From Agarophyton chilense (lineage: Eukaryota; Rhodophyta; Florideophyceae; Gracilariales; Gracilariaceae): 64,000 nucleotides of DNA. The notes beneath the pieces are model-generated. The model did not search any database. It saw nothing but the letters and a program-made list of their open reading frames with translations, and was not told where the DNA came from. Position 1 is the first letter of the stretch, and each line of letters begins with the position of its first letter. Both the position numbers and the translations under genes were made by a program. Of this stretch, positions 1-9,800 are shown piece by piece. Location of the stretch: the NCBI GenBank assembly GCA_030374765.1, contig JARGXX010000116.1:558001-622000 (forward strand), read 5' to 3'.

Positions 1-549
1 CATTAACTGCTGACTTTGATATTCATGAAGATTGAGGCAGCGGATCGCTGATGCTGCTCGGAGAATCGATGAGTGTGATGCATTTTGTGACAAACATGCA
101 GATCGAAAAGATCTGAGTGCTGCAACCGGAAAGTTCATTTGGCCAGTACGCACGAAACCAGTCGCGTTCCTTCAACGAAACTGTGGCGTATTAGTTCAAT
201 TATGGCTCGCACGATGAAGACGCCCAGTATAAAAACAAACGGTCTTGGACCACGTCATCGACAGTAGCTTTGCGAGGCGTGAAATGATTTGAAAACTTTG
301 AAAACTTACAATAAATGCAAATGTTTGAAAGCCCACGAAAGTGATCCCTGATGAATGTAGGTGGGCAAATCCTCTACGAGTAGCTAACCTTACATACCCT
401 TTGCACTGCGAATTCGCAGCATCCGCTTCAGATACAGTACTGTGGGCAATGCCGTAGATAGTCGAAACACACAACTCAGCAACTCCCGGCTGGATTTGTC
501 TCGTTCTCAAGTCACAAGGCAGCACTTCATGTGCAGAGAAAATCCTGCG

Positions 550-1191
550 ATGTTTGCTTTTGTCGGAAGTTATAGTGTGCAACCCAAACCTCGCAGACAA
601 GTTGTTTGTAAAGTTGAAAACGGAAAGGTCGTGCGAGTTTCACGTCGTAGTTTTGGTTCTAAAGCCATGAGTGCGTTCTCTGCAGTGGCGTTGTCGATGG
701 TTCCCATGTCAAAAGCTGCAGAAGCAGCACGACCGGAAGGGGTGAACCGCCCTGACCTACTTCCCAACGAAAAAACCACCGTGATTGACCTTGAGCGCTT
801 TCTCGCTTCCGGAGAAGTACAGAGGCTAAAGAGCAAAATCGAAGACCTCGAGCAAAGAACAGGCTTTAAAATTAGGGTTTTGACACAAAGATATCCTCAG
901 ACCCCAGGGCTTGCGATTCGGGATTTCTGGGGAGTGAATGGTGATACGGTTGTCATTGTTGCGGATTATTTTGGGGGAAGCGGACAGCTTCTCAAGTTTA
1001 ACGTTGGCGCCAATGTAGACAAGTTGCTTCCCCCGCGTTTTTGGTCAATTCTTTCCGCTACGTATGGTAATAAGTTCTTTGTGGAAAGCAATAGTGAGGC
1101 GATATCTATCATAGACGCTGTTGAATGCGTACGTACATGTCTTTTAAAAAACGGATGTGCGACTCCCCCTGATCTGAATCCAAAGTTTTAA
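550..1191 (+). CDS. Thylakoid-lumen TPM-domain protein (15-kDa lumenal protein family)
   Basis: A 213-residue protein resembling the plant thylakoid lumenal 15.0 kDa protein (TPM domain). The conserved block starts at about residue 61 (RPEGVNRPDLLP) and continues through TTVIDLERFL, TGFKIRVL and TPGLAIRDFW. The family lies in the thylakoid lumen; related TPM proteins act in photosystem II repair, but the exact role of this subtype is not settled. Residues 1-30 look like a primary-plastid transit peptide with Phe near the N-terminus and no ER signal. Residues 31-59 form a lumen signal: SRRSFGSK (twin Arg at 32-33), a hydrophobic stretch, then an A-E-A cleavage site before residue 60. The ATG at 550 was chosen because it starts this bipartite presequence. 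An in-frame ATG at 529 is an alternative. No intron is needed. It ends 51 bp from the convergent PUX1-like gene. Confidence 0.85.
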   Translation: MFAFVGSYSVQPKPRRQVVCKVENGKVVRVSRRSFGSKAMSAFSAVALSMVPMSKAAEAARPEGVNRPDLLPNEKTTVIDLERFLASGEVQRLKSKIEDLEQRTGFKIRVLTQRYPQTPGLAIRDFWGVNGDTVVIVADYFGGSGQLLKFNVGANVDKLLPPRFWSILSATYGNKFFVESNSEAISIIDAVECVRTCLLKNGCATPPDLNPKF

Positions 1192-1242
1192 AAGAGAAAA
1201 ATGACACAAGAATATGAAGGCACCCGGGACTCGTCCATAAGC

Positions 1243-1995
1243 TTACTTTTTCTTGAACCATTTGGGGATCTTCTTCGTTGCTTTCGATTTTTGCGTTTTC
1301 TTTTCAGGGCTGCTTAGATTAGATAGTGTGGTTGTAGGCGTGGACACTGCTGTGGCCTTCTCTGCTAAACTTTCGGGAGTGTCTTCGATTTTTTCCAGCA
1401 GATGTGGCTTTAGCAACTGATTCGACTCTGACGGCCCTTGTTCTATCCCAATGTGGACAACTGCAGCCGGCACTAATTTCTCGTCCCACAAAGTCTTCTT
1501 CACGTCCAAAACCTTCTTTGGCGGGACGACAAATAAATGGAATTTGACATTTCGAGCATCCACCAGGGCAGCTCTGACAAAACGAATAACTTCCCGAATC
1601 GTACTTGTTGGAAGAAAGGTACCTTGAATTGAGACGCGATCTGGGAAAAGAACCCGTACTATGGCGCTCCGGAAGCGATTCATGCGTTTCTGTGTTTCAG
1701 CATCGCGTAGTTTTTTGGTAAGGAGTGGCTTTTCTTGAATTTCGGCAATATGCGCAGCACTTTGATGTAACAAGCTCTTGAGTTCACTCGCTGTGGGTTC
1801 GAAGAAATCATCCGGGACGTCGAGCTTTCTCGGGTCAAAACGAACATTTGACGGACGAAAGACGCGGATTTGGCGTTCATTTAAAACACTTTGAGCAATT
1901 TCTTCAGGGGAGGACTTTTTCGGTTGCAATTCATCACAATTCTTTAGATCCAAGCTAGTGCCGGTTCCGGCTTCCGCCTGGTTTGGGACCTCCAT
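1243..1995 (-). CDS. PUX1: PUX1-like UBX-domain cofactor of CDC48/p97
   Basis: A 250-residue protein colinear with plant PUX1, which is about 251 residues. Known plant PUX1 binds the AAA-ATPase CDC48 and promotes hexamer disassembly. The N-terminal third carries the pattern RVFRPSN...FDPRKLDVPDDFFEPTASE seen in PUX1/ASPL proteins. A basic linker follows at about 90-108. The UBX fold spans about 110-185, with VLFPDRVSIQG, FHLFVVPPKK and LVPAAVVHIG. The C-terminus is Lys-rich and ends KWFKKK, like the plant KPKWFKM end. The frame is open upstream to 2385, but the extra part is Cys/Leu-rich, unlike the family, and probably 5' UTR or promoter. The ATG at 1995 matches the family length. It is convergent with the lumenal gene and divergent from the BIN4-like gene, with about 770 bp between the two start codons. 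Confidence 0.85.
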   Translation of the reverse strand: MEVPNQAEAGTGTSLDLKNCDELQPKKSSPEEIAQSVLNERQIRVFRPSNVRFDPRKLDVPDDFFEPTASELKSLLHQSAAHIAEIQEKPLLTKKLRDAETQKRMNRFRSAIVRVLFPDRVSIQGTFLPTSTIREVIRFVRAALVDARNVKFHLFVVPPKKVLDVKKTLWDEKLVPAAVVHIGIEQGPSESNQLLKPHLLEKIEDTPESLAEKATAVSTPTTTLSNLSSPEKKTQKSKATKKIPKWFKKK

Positions 1996-2760
1996 TTCCC
2001 ACAACGTAAAAATGTAACTGAAGTGGCGCTTTTTCCCAGCCGGGAACTTGGAGTCGATATATGTTGAGATTGCCAAGATCAAAGCGCAGAGTAATAAATA
2101 GCAGCACGTGTGAGCCGAGTCAAAGGGGGAGACGCAGGGAATACTAGCTAGAGGCTCACTAGAGGGTACAGTAGTGACGAATGTACGAGCTGGATAACAA
2201 ATAGCGTATCCGTCATGCTGTTCGGTTGGCGAACGCAACCAACCTGCATTGCTGTACCTAATGTTTACTACAGTAGTAGGCAGAGAAAAGGCGTTAATTA
2301 CATTTCTGTAGATACATTTGCAGTTATCTTTTTTGCGCGAATAGAGAAGCAGTTCCATGATGGCCTGCAAGGCATGCATGTACACCAGTTGTTTTCCCTA
2401 CACGCTAGCACGAGATAGCTCAATTCGTCCAGGACTCGCAACGAATGACTCTCGAAACACGCCGCAGCAGTGACAAGCCCATGACCCATTGCTAGAAGTG
2501 TTGAAGATTTGCGGGCTGCTTCACTTTCCAAAGTTGGTAAAGAGTTTCCAAGCGTCGCTGAGGTTTAGTTTTTAAAACCTTCCCATCCCCATCATATGGT
2601 GCTCTGAAGTTTCTCGCGATCTTCGACGACAGGGGCTGGATATATAATTTCGTTGAAGGTATATCGTTTTCGCATTTTTCATTCCAAAGCATTTCGTCAT
2701 TTGAGAATTCTTCTGTATGCGGGTAAAAAGGATGCCTGCGAAGCTTCAGAAGGATTATTC

Positions 2761-3606
2761 ATGTCTTTTATCAACAGCGAGGATGAGTTTCTGAGCGACA
2801 GCTCTGGGCAATTAGATCTTTTATCGGTGAAGCATAATTTACAATCAGTGCCTGACGAAATTCTGAACCAAGCAACCACTTCAAGAAGAGCGTCGGGGAA
2901 AGCTCACCAAACTACGAACCCGGAAGAACCAGCATGGGTGTTGGACCATTCCCAATCCCGTCCCACGGATCGAGAGAATCGTCAGCGAGTTCTAGCTTCA
3001 TTGTCTGAAGATGAAGATGACGATAGCATCATTGACTTAGTTTCGCAAGAGCCTAACCTTGAGGACACGCAAAATACGGCCAACGACGTGACCGAGGAGA
3101 ATGGCATAAGCGGTCTGAACGCTGTGCAGAAACGTCCAAGATCCCAAAAGGTCTCTCACACTCCAAAAAATTCTCTGCCGTTGATGATGGCGCCGAAGAT
3201 TAACGATTCTTTACTTCTCTTGCAAAGCAGTGACGAAAGCCTTGATCTAAGTGGAGATATTGGGGCGGTTGGTCGAGTAAAAGTCGCTCAAGACGGCATT
3301 TTCTTTGACATAAAGGGGGTCGTTTATAGAGTATCTTCCCATGCTACAAACACAGCATGTGTTGTTCAAATGGGAGAAGATGAAGCTCGTGTGACCTCGG
3401 TTATGGATGAAGTGCTGACGTTGCACATGGATCGAACCCTTTTTGCTTCAGACGAGATCATCATAAACGGAAACCTAGGTGACCACACTGAGGAAGAAAG
3501 CTTAGTTAGAGAGGACGGGAGAAATGATGAGCAGCTTGGAGGAGGAAAGAGAAATATGGAAAGCAGTTCAGCTGGTGTAAGGGGGACGATATTAGGATCA
3601 AAGTGA
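2761..3606 (+). CDS. BIN4: BIN4/MIDGET-like topoisomerase VI accessory protein
   Basis: A 281-residue acidic protein. The C-terminal half (about residues 160-240) resembles the conserved core of plant BIN4/MIDGET: LDLSGDIGAVGRV, then FDIKGVVYRV, then CVVQMGEDEARVTSVMDE, then a final NGNLGD segment. In plants BIN4 is a DNA-binding component of the topoisomerase VI complex (with TOP6A, TOP6B and RHL1) needed for endoreduplication. The first 150 residues are Ser/Asp/Glu-rich and probably disordered, as in the plant protein. The frame is open from a TTG at 2653, but the first ATG is at 2761 and was chosen as start. A TATA-like stretch lies at about 2640-2647. The family call rests on motif resemblance from memory and would need a profile search to confirm. 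Confidence 0.72.
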   Translation: MSFINSEDEFLSDSSGQLDLLSVKHNLQSVPDEILNQATTSRRASGKAHQTTNPEEPAWVLDHSQSRPTDRENRQRVLASLSEDEDDDSIIDLVSQEPNLEDTQNTANDVTEENGISGLNAVQKRPRSQKVSHTPKNSLPLMMAPKINDSLLLLQSSDESLDLSGDIGAVGRVKVAQDGIFFDIKGVVYRVSSHATNTACVVQMGEDEARVTSVMDEVLTLHMDRTLFASDEIIINGNLGDHTEEESLVREDGRNDEQLGGGKRNMESSSAGVRGTILGSK

Positions 3607-4969
3607 GGTACGGCGAAGACTAAGTACCGCTCCCCTGATAAATGTATAAAGGAACGAATGAATGACCCTGGGTCTGTTGCTGGGAAGCAAAGGCGCTACC
3701 GATAATTTGCCGTCTAGCTCACACCATAGTTGCGCTTGCATGATGGATTGGAATACACTACCAGGCTATCAACAATACGCTTTCGGACTCATGTATATAA
3801 CTTTCTTCTGCTATCGTTGTTCAACAGGGGATCTAGCTGGGCGCCCACTGATTGTTTCCACGTGTGTTTCGATGTGATCAGCCCTTGTAAAGATATTTCG
3901 GAAACCCACCACGACCTCTTTTCAAGCGTCTTCGAGCAGTAAAGCATATCCAACAGGTTGTCATGAAGACTGAGCAAACATAGCAAAGCGGCGCCGGTCC
4001 GAAAGAACAACTGTCATCCCGAGGCACTTTATACCTATTTTTCACCGAGCTGCTTCAGCCGCGATTTTGTGTTCTCTGTAATAAAAACTCAGGAACAGGC
4101 CTACCATACAACCTGCATCTCTCGCATACACCGAATTCCTAACAGATTAAACCTCAAACACAAAGAATAGGCTAGTTTCTCAACACTTTTCCGGGCCATG
4201 ACCAATACAAATGACCGCGTCTGTTGAATTTTCCAGTCAAAATTTCCGTTCTGAAGAGGTATGGAAAGGAGTCCAAGGTTAGTCGCAAGAAAGCAGAGCT
4301 CCGATTGAGTTCTCATCAGTGCCGTGGTGGTTTTCCCTCTTCAAAGCCGAAGGGCAATTCTGTCTTGGGCTCTGTGTTAATATCACCACGCTGCCCCTAT
4401 GCTTCACCTTCTAGGGTTACGTTTATAGTAGAGAAGTTCTCCCTCCCGTAAAGCCGGAAACGGACAACCGAGTTCAATTGACTCTGTGGAATAGAGACCG
4501 CAGAAGTTGTAATTCATTTCGAATTTACGAGTTTTCAAAAGGTTACCCTTCGTGGTAATGCAGAATTACTATCAATGAAAAGGAAAGCCTTCGCCCAGTC
4601 GGTGGTCTACGAAATTTGAGAATATCACGTTAAGCAAATGATTTGCCTTCTATGACTTTGGCAAATCGTATGAGTCCCTCGAATGTCTCCTGCGTCGTGG
4701 GACCACCTTGCGGCATAAAGTTTCCTAGTTCCAACCATAAATGTACCACCACTGAACAAAACAGTCTGAAAAACGTATGGAAAGAGGATGGTGCAGGACT
4801 AACGGTAGGAAGATAGCTTTCACAGCTTTATGTACTAGACTGGTTCTACCTCAGACAGTCTTACAGTGCGCGAAATCCAATTAAAGCCACCCCCCTTTTT
4901 GTTGATGCACTCCATTTCTCTCATGTTTCTCTCAACCTTCTCTCTAGTAACACTTAAGAACAAATGAAA
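3607..4969. other. Intergenic interval, no supported gene
   Basis: About 1.36 kb between the BIN4-like gene and the gypsy-1 target site. Only short frames without recognisable domains are present on either strand. I see no RNA gene or repeat with a clear boundary here. Confidence 0.5.
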
Positions 4970-4974
4970 CACAT

Positions 4975-5270
4975 TGCAACAAACATGTACAGATAGTACA
5001 TCTTTCAAGCAACATCATTGTAGAGATGTTGCATCATTTGTGTAATATTGTTGCATATGTTATGCGTTTAGAACTATCTAGAAGTTATGCGTTTAAGGGC
5101 GATTTAGAGGGGGTCAACAGTCTATATAAAGAGGACCTGGTCCCCGACTTTAGTGACTTTTGGGAGATAAGATCTCAGACGGTACGAAAAGTAAAGTATA
5201 ACACATTGCATCACTCGAATATCGCACCGCGCTCCCCGATAGCCACCCTAGCCCAGTTGCCTTCGTTGCA
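4975..5270 (+). repeat. Gypsy-1 5' LTR
   Basis: 296 bp, bounded by the 6-bp inverted termini TGCAAC and GTTGCA. It holds a TATA-like box at 5123-5130 and is preceded by the CACAT target duplication. The LTR is rich in copies of TTGCA/TGCAAC within its first 90 bp. Confidence 0.95.
5123..5130 (+). promoter_or_regulatory. TATA box of gypsy-1 5' LTR
   Basis: TATATAAA sits about 150 bp into the LTR. The 3' LTR copy carries one substitution here (TATATAAG). It probably sets the start of the genomic transcript. Confidence 0.55.
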
Positions 5271-5271
5271 C

Positions 5272-5287
5272 TGGTAGCATCGCAGGT
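5272..5287 (+). promoter_or_regulatory. Gypsy-1 primer-binding site
   Basis: Starts one base after the 5' LTR with TGGTAGCATCGCAGGT. It would pair with a tRNA ending in GATGCTACCA. The TGGTAGC start resembles initiator-Met primer sites, but the tRNA identity cannot be fixed without the host tRNA set. Confidence 0.6.
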
Positions 5288-5948
5288 CTGGCCTCGCTTC
5301 GGGTGGAGCGAATCTGGAAACATAATGAAGTGAGTTCATGGTTTGAGCGCTTGGAATTACTAACAATTTGAGTACTGAACATCTGTGGGCTGGAGTGCCA
5401 GGTGTTTAGAGTTGCGATAAGGGTACCTGCGGGCTGAAGTGCCAGGTACGCCTTGACAGACCGTGGGCAGGAGAGCCGGCTGTCAAACAGAAGCAACAGT
5501 GAACTAGCACTTGGGGCTGGAGTGCAAGGTGTCTGGTTCATTTTTTGTTAGGCTGACTGACTACTCCGGTAACCTTGCTGTTCGCTAGGTCGACTGACTG
5601 GGACAAGGATTCGAGTAACGCTAAAACAGGGTTCGATCAGGTAAGATATTCAAGTAAGACTTCAGTACCATCGAACAAGTCAAGGGGAGGAGACTGCAGT
5701 TGGTCTGTTCATGATCTTTTTCCTATAGGGTAAGGACACCGAAGGGTTTACGTAGTAAACTGGTGGGGATATCCCGAACGGATTAAGAAGTACCGGAGCC
5801 CTAGTGGTGTGGGAGCCGGACAGAGCTTGCTGAAATCACCTTCTCCGCGGGTAGAGGACCCGTCGCCTAGGGACGAATCCCAAGAAGTGGAAATCAAGCA
5901 AACGGAAATCAAGCAGTCAAGAGTTTAGAGAAGATTTGATCATTCGTC

Positions 5949-6791
5949 ATGTCGGGGGTATTCAGACCAAGTAAGCCGGGTGACTTCGATGGCAAGAGGG
6001 ATCGATTGGTTGTGGATGCTTGGATATACCAAGTCAGCCAGTATCTGAATCTCGTGCAGGTCGCTAGTCCAGATCTCGATCTTAATGAGGCCACCAAGAT
6101 TGGCTTTGCTTCTATGCTACTGAAAGGCACGACTGCGAGCTGGTGGTATTTATTAGTTCAATCAAAACAGATACCAACTACGTGTCAAGAATTTGAAGCA
6201 GCAGTAAGAGCAGAATTCGTTCCTCAGGATAGCATTCAACGTGCAAGAGACAAGCTTCGTCGACTCTCTCAGCGAACTTCTGTGTCTTCATACCTCACAG
6301 AGTTCAGAAATACTGTGTTGGCTATCCCAGGAATTTCTGGTGACGAGAAGCTGGATAGGTTCTGCTCAGGATTGAAGCCTCAAGTGAAGCTGGAAGTATT
6401 GAAGTCGAACCCGACTACTATTGATGACGCCGCTCGAATTGCTTTAAGTGTGGATAGTGCTCTGTTTGGTGCCGGAATGTACAGTTCCTGGGGTGGACAG
6501 CCGTCGAGCTTTGGGAGCTCTGGTCCACAGCCCATGGAGATAGGGAACTTTGAAAATACAGGCACACACTATCAAGGAAGTGCTTTCCGAAGCAGCACAA
6601 AGAATTCAAGCATGAACAGTGGAGCGTATCAACAGCACATGAAGGATATGCGTAATGGATCTTGCTTCGTTTGTCACAAAGAAGTCTGTCGAGCTTGGAA
6701 GCATAAGAAATCTGGAACGGACAAGAAGTCTAAGTCAGTATCGTGGAATAATTCTCAAGTTGAAGATTCAACGTTTGAATCGAAAAACTAA
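5949..6791 (+). CDS. gag: Gypsy-1 gag
   Basis: A 280-residue capsid/nucleocapsid protein. The retrotransposon gag core is at about residues 25-170, with WIYQVSQYL, TASWWYL, FEAAVRAEF and YLTEFRN. A Cys/His knuckle at about 239-253 reads C-x2-C-x4-C-x4-H (CFVC...CRAWKH) rather than the usual CCHC order. The tail is basic and Ser-rich. The stop follows the string GAAAAAC directly. The pol frame (-1 relative to gag) is already open from about 6734, so frameshift fusion with pol is possible. The ATG at 5949 begins the conserved MSGVFRPSKPGDFDG stretch. Confidence 0.92.
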   Translation: MSGVFRPSKPGDFDGKRDRLVVDAWIYQVSQYLNLVQVASPDLDLNEATKIGFASMLLKGTTASWWYLLVQSKQIPTTCQEFEAAVRAEFVPQDSIQRARDKLRRLSQRTSVSSYLTEFRNTVLAIPGISGDEKLDRFCSGLKPQVKLEVLKSNPTTIDDAARIALSVDSALFGAGMYSSWGGQPSSFGSSGPQPMEIGNFENTGTHYQGSAFRSSTKNSSMNSGAYQQHMKDMRNGSCFVCHKEVCRAWKHKKSGTDKKSKSVSWNNSQVEDSTFESKN

Positions 6792-6838
6792 GTGGTCCAT
6801 CGAAAATCAGAAATGTTTGCGCTCAGGATGGACCTGAG

Positions 6839-9800
6839 ATGAGTGCTTTGGAGAAACTCACTGCAGAGGTGAAGCAGTTGAGATGTGAATTACGATCTCT
6901 ACAAGAAGAGAGATCCGCCTCTAGAGAAGAGAGAGCTGAATCGAACACATTACAAACTCGTGATGACTGCATTCGTCAGGGTGGAGATATACCCGTGAAT
7001 GATCTTGTCATACTTAAAGGAAACCTGCAAGGAATAGCAGTGAAAGTATTGAAAGATGACGGATGTAACACTAATGTAGTTTCGAGACATTTTATGTGTA
7101 AGAACAAAGGATTGTTCGATACTGTAAGGACAAGGGTCCAAGTCAAGCACTCACAAGATGGAAATACGGAAGAAGCATCAGAAATTATTCTGAACGGAAC
7201 GCTGAAGTTAGGCTCTCACGAGTATACTTCAAATTGGCTAGTGGCTAGCTCTCGTTATGACGTTCTGCTCGGAATGCCTTGGCATGTTGCCACCAATCCC
7301 AAAATAGACTATGCTAAAAGGATTGTGAAAATAGGCTCTGATTTTGTTCCGATTGGTTTCCGTGAAGAGAAGAATATTCCAGGGGTGAAAGTGACAAATA
7401 TTGGTGTGAAAAGCTTCAGAAGACTGATCAAGAAGAAGGGAAACAGAAATGACTTTCAAGTATTCAGACTGGTTCAAGTGAAATCAATCCTGAAATCCGA
7501 CAGTGATGGGAATCAAAGTCCTAAGGTTCAAAACCTTGTCAGGAAGTACAATGATGTGTTTAAAGAAGAACTACCTGACGGACTTCCCCCGAAACGTTTC
7601 GTTGATCATCAAATTGAGACGGATGTCAATGCAAAGCCTCCACATCGTCCTCTCTTCCAGCTATCGCCTTTAGAGTTGGAAGCAGCGAAGTACTATGTTG
7701 AAAAACTGTTAAGGAAAGGAAAGATCAGACCAAGCAAGTCACCCTATGGAGCCTCGTTGTTCTTCGTGAAAGAGAAGAACAAACCATTAAGGGGAGTGGT
7801 TGACTATCGAGCTCTAAACCGGATAACCAAGAGAAATAACGCCCCATTGCCGCGATCTGATGAGATGTTTGATCGTCTTGGAGGTGCAAAGTTTTTCTCA
7901 AAGTTGGATTTGAAAACCGGGTTTCATCAGATAAGAGTTCGACCTGAAGATATCGAGAAGACTGCATTCAATACAAAGTATGGTCAGGTTGAATATCTTG
8001 TAATGCCTATGGGTTTGTGTAATGCCCCGGCAACGTTTCAGACATTAATGAATCAGATATTCTACGATTGTATCGATATTTTCATGGTGGTCTACATGGA
8101 TGATCTTTTGATATTCAGTAAGGATGAGAAGAGTCATCTAAAGCATCTGGAAACTGTATTGGAGAGATTGAGAGAACATGAGCTGTACGTATCACCTAAG
8201 AAGTGTGAGTTTATGAAATCGGAAATGAAATTTCTGGGATTCATTGTCGGAAAAGAAGGACTCCGAGTTAATTCTGAGAAAGCAAGCGTATTGAAGACAT
8301 GGCCAAGGCCTGATACGTTGACGGACCTTCGAAGCTTCCTCGGATTGCTGCAGTTCTTTAGACGATTCATTGCAGGATTCTCAGAAATAGCTGCTCCGCT
8401 CACGAATCTCACAAAGAAAGAAATGGGTATGGATAAATGGGATGATAAATGCACGTCTGCATTTGAGTCTCTGAAAAACGCCATAACTCGTGCTCCAATA
8501 CTTGTGTCACCGAATTGGAAGAAGCCATTTAGAGGTCATGTCAATGCTTCGCAGTTGGCTGTAGGCGGCACGTTGACTCAGCTTGATGAAAATGGGAAGG
8601 ACAGAGTTATCGCATTTTATTCAAAGAAACTTTCCCCAGCTGAGGCCGACTACTCTGCGAATGATCGCGAGCTTCTCGGACTTATATCGTTCTTAGGAAG
8701 ATTTCGTTGCTATCTGGAAGGCTCATCGTTCGAAATATTTACGGATAATCAGGTTCTCAAGCACTTCTTTACGAAACCTAAGTTGAGTAGGAAAGAAGCA
8801 AGATGGCTTGAAACACTCGGGAACTTTGGTATCTTCCCAATTACATTGAAACCAGGAAAAATTCATGTACTGGGAGATGCTTTGTCAAGGGCACCTCACA
8901 TTGTCAACAACGAAACAAAGATTAACGAAATGGAGGTCCCCTCGGTTGACGTGAACAAAGTTCTGTCTGATTATGAAAGTGATCAATTCTTCCGACCGAT
9001 AGTTCGAGCCCTTCATGGAGAATGGCCTGAAGACGAAATGAAACGACGAACAGTTGAAAAGATTCTTCTGATGTTTAGTCAAGATGGTTTGAAGCTCAAA
9101 TACGCTGGCAAGTTGTGTGTTCCTAGGAATTCTGTGTCGAACGTTTTACAATTAGCCCATGACTCAAAGATCAGTGGTCATTTTGGGTTCAGTAAGCTTT
9201 CCAGACCTGACAACTATTACTGGAAACACAAAAGCCGTGACGTAAAGAGTTATGTTCAAGGATGTTTGAAATGTCAGCAGTACAAGGATTCCAGGCAGAA
9301 AAAGTTAACAGAACCAAGCTCTCTAGAGATGCCAGAACGGAGATGGGGCTCACTGGCTACTGATTTCATAGTGAGTCTTCCGAAGAGCAAGGGAGGCTTC
9401 GATTCGATTACCACATGGGTGGATAGGTTAACAAGAAGAGTACACTTCATATCTTCTATGGGAACCGACACAGCTGTTAACGCTGCAGAATCTTTCTTTC
9501 GGAATATATTCAAACACCATGGTCTGCCGGACAGTATAGTCTCGGATAGGGATCCGAAGTTTACGTCCAACTTCTGGAAACGACTTATGGAACTCTGTGG
9601 CATTAAGTTGAAAATGTCGACGAGTCGTCATCCACAGACAGACGGATCATCAGAAGTGATGAACAGAATGGTTGAAAACTATTTGCGTTGTTACTGTTCA
9701 TACCATCAAGATGACTGGGATGAGTGGTTGCCAGCAGCTGGATTTGCGTATAATTCCGCTGTGAGTGAAGATCTAGGAACTACACCGTTTGAAATGGATC

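Noticed and set aside
32-217. A 61-residue plus-strand frame (IADAARRIDECDAF...) that might be the last exon of an upstream gene
   Set aside because: It starts at TTG with a stop just upstream, has no recognisable domain, and the window edge prevents testing an intron.
1996-2385. N-terminal extension of the PUX1 frame
   Set aside because: The extra residues are unlike the family and the protein from ATG 1995 already has the normal length; the extension is probably untranslated.
2653-2760. TTG-initiated extension of the BIN4-like gene
   Set aside because: The first ATG is at 2761 and the extension lacks family similarity.
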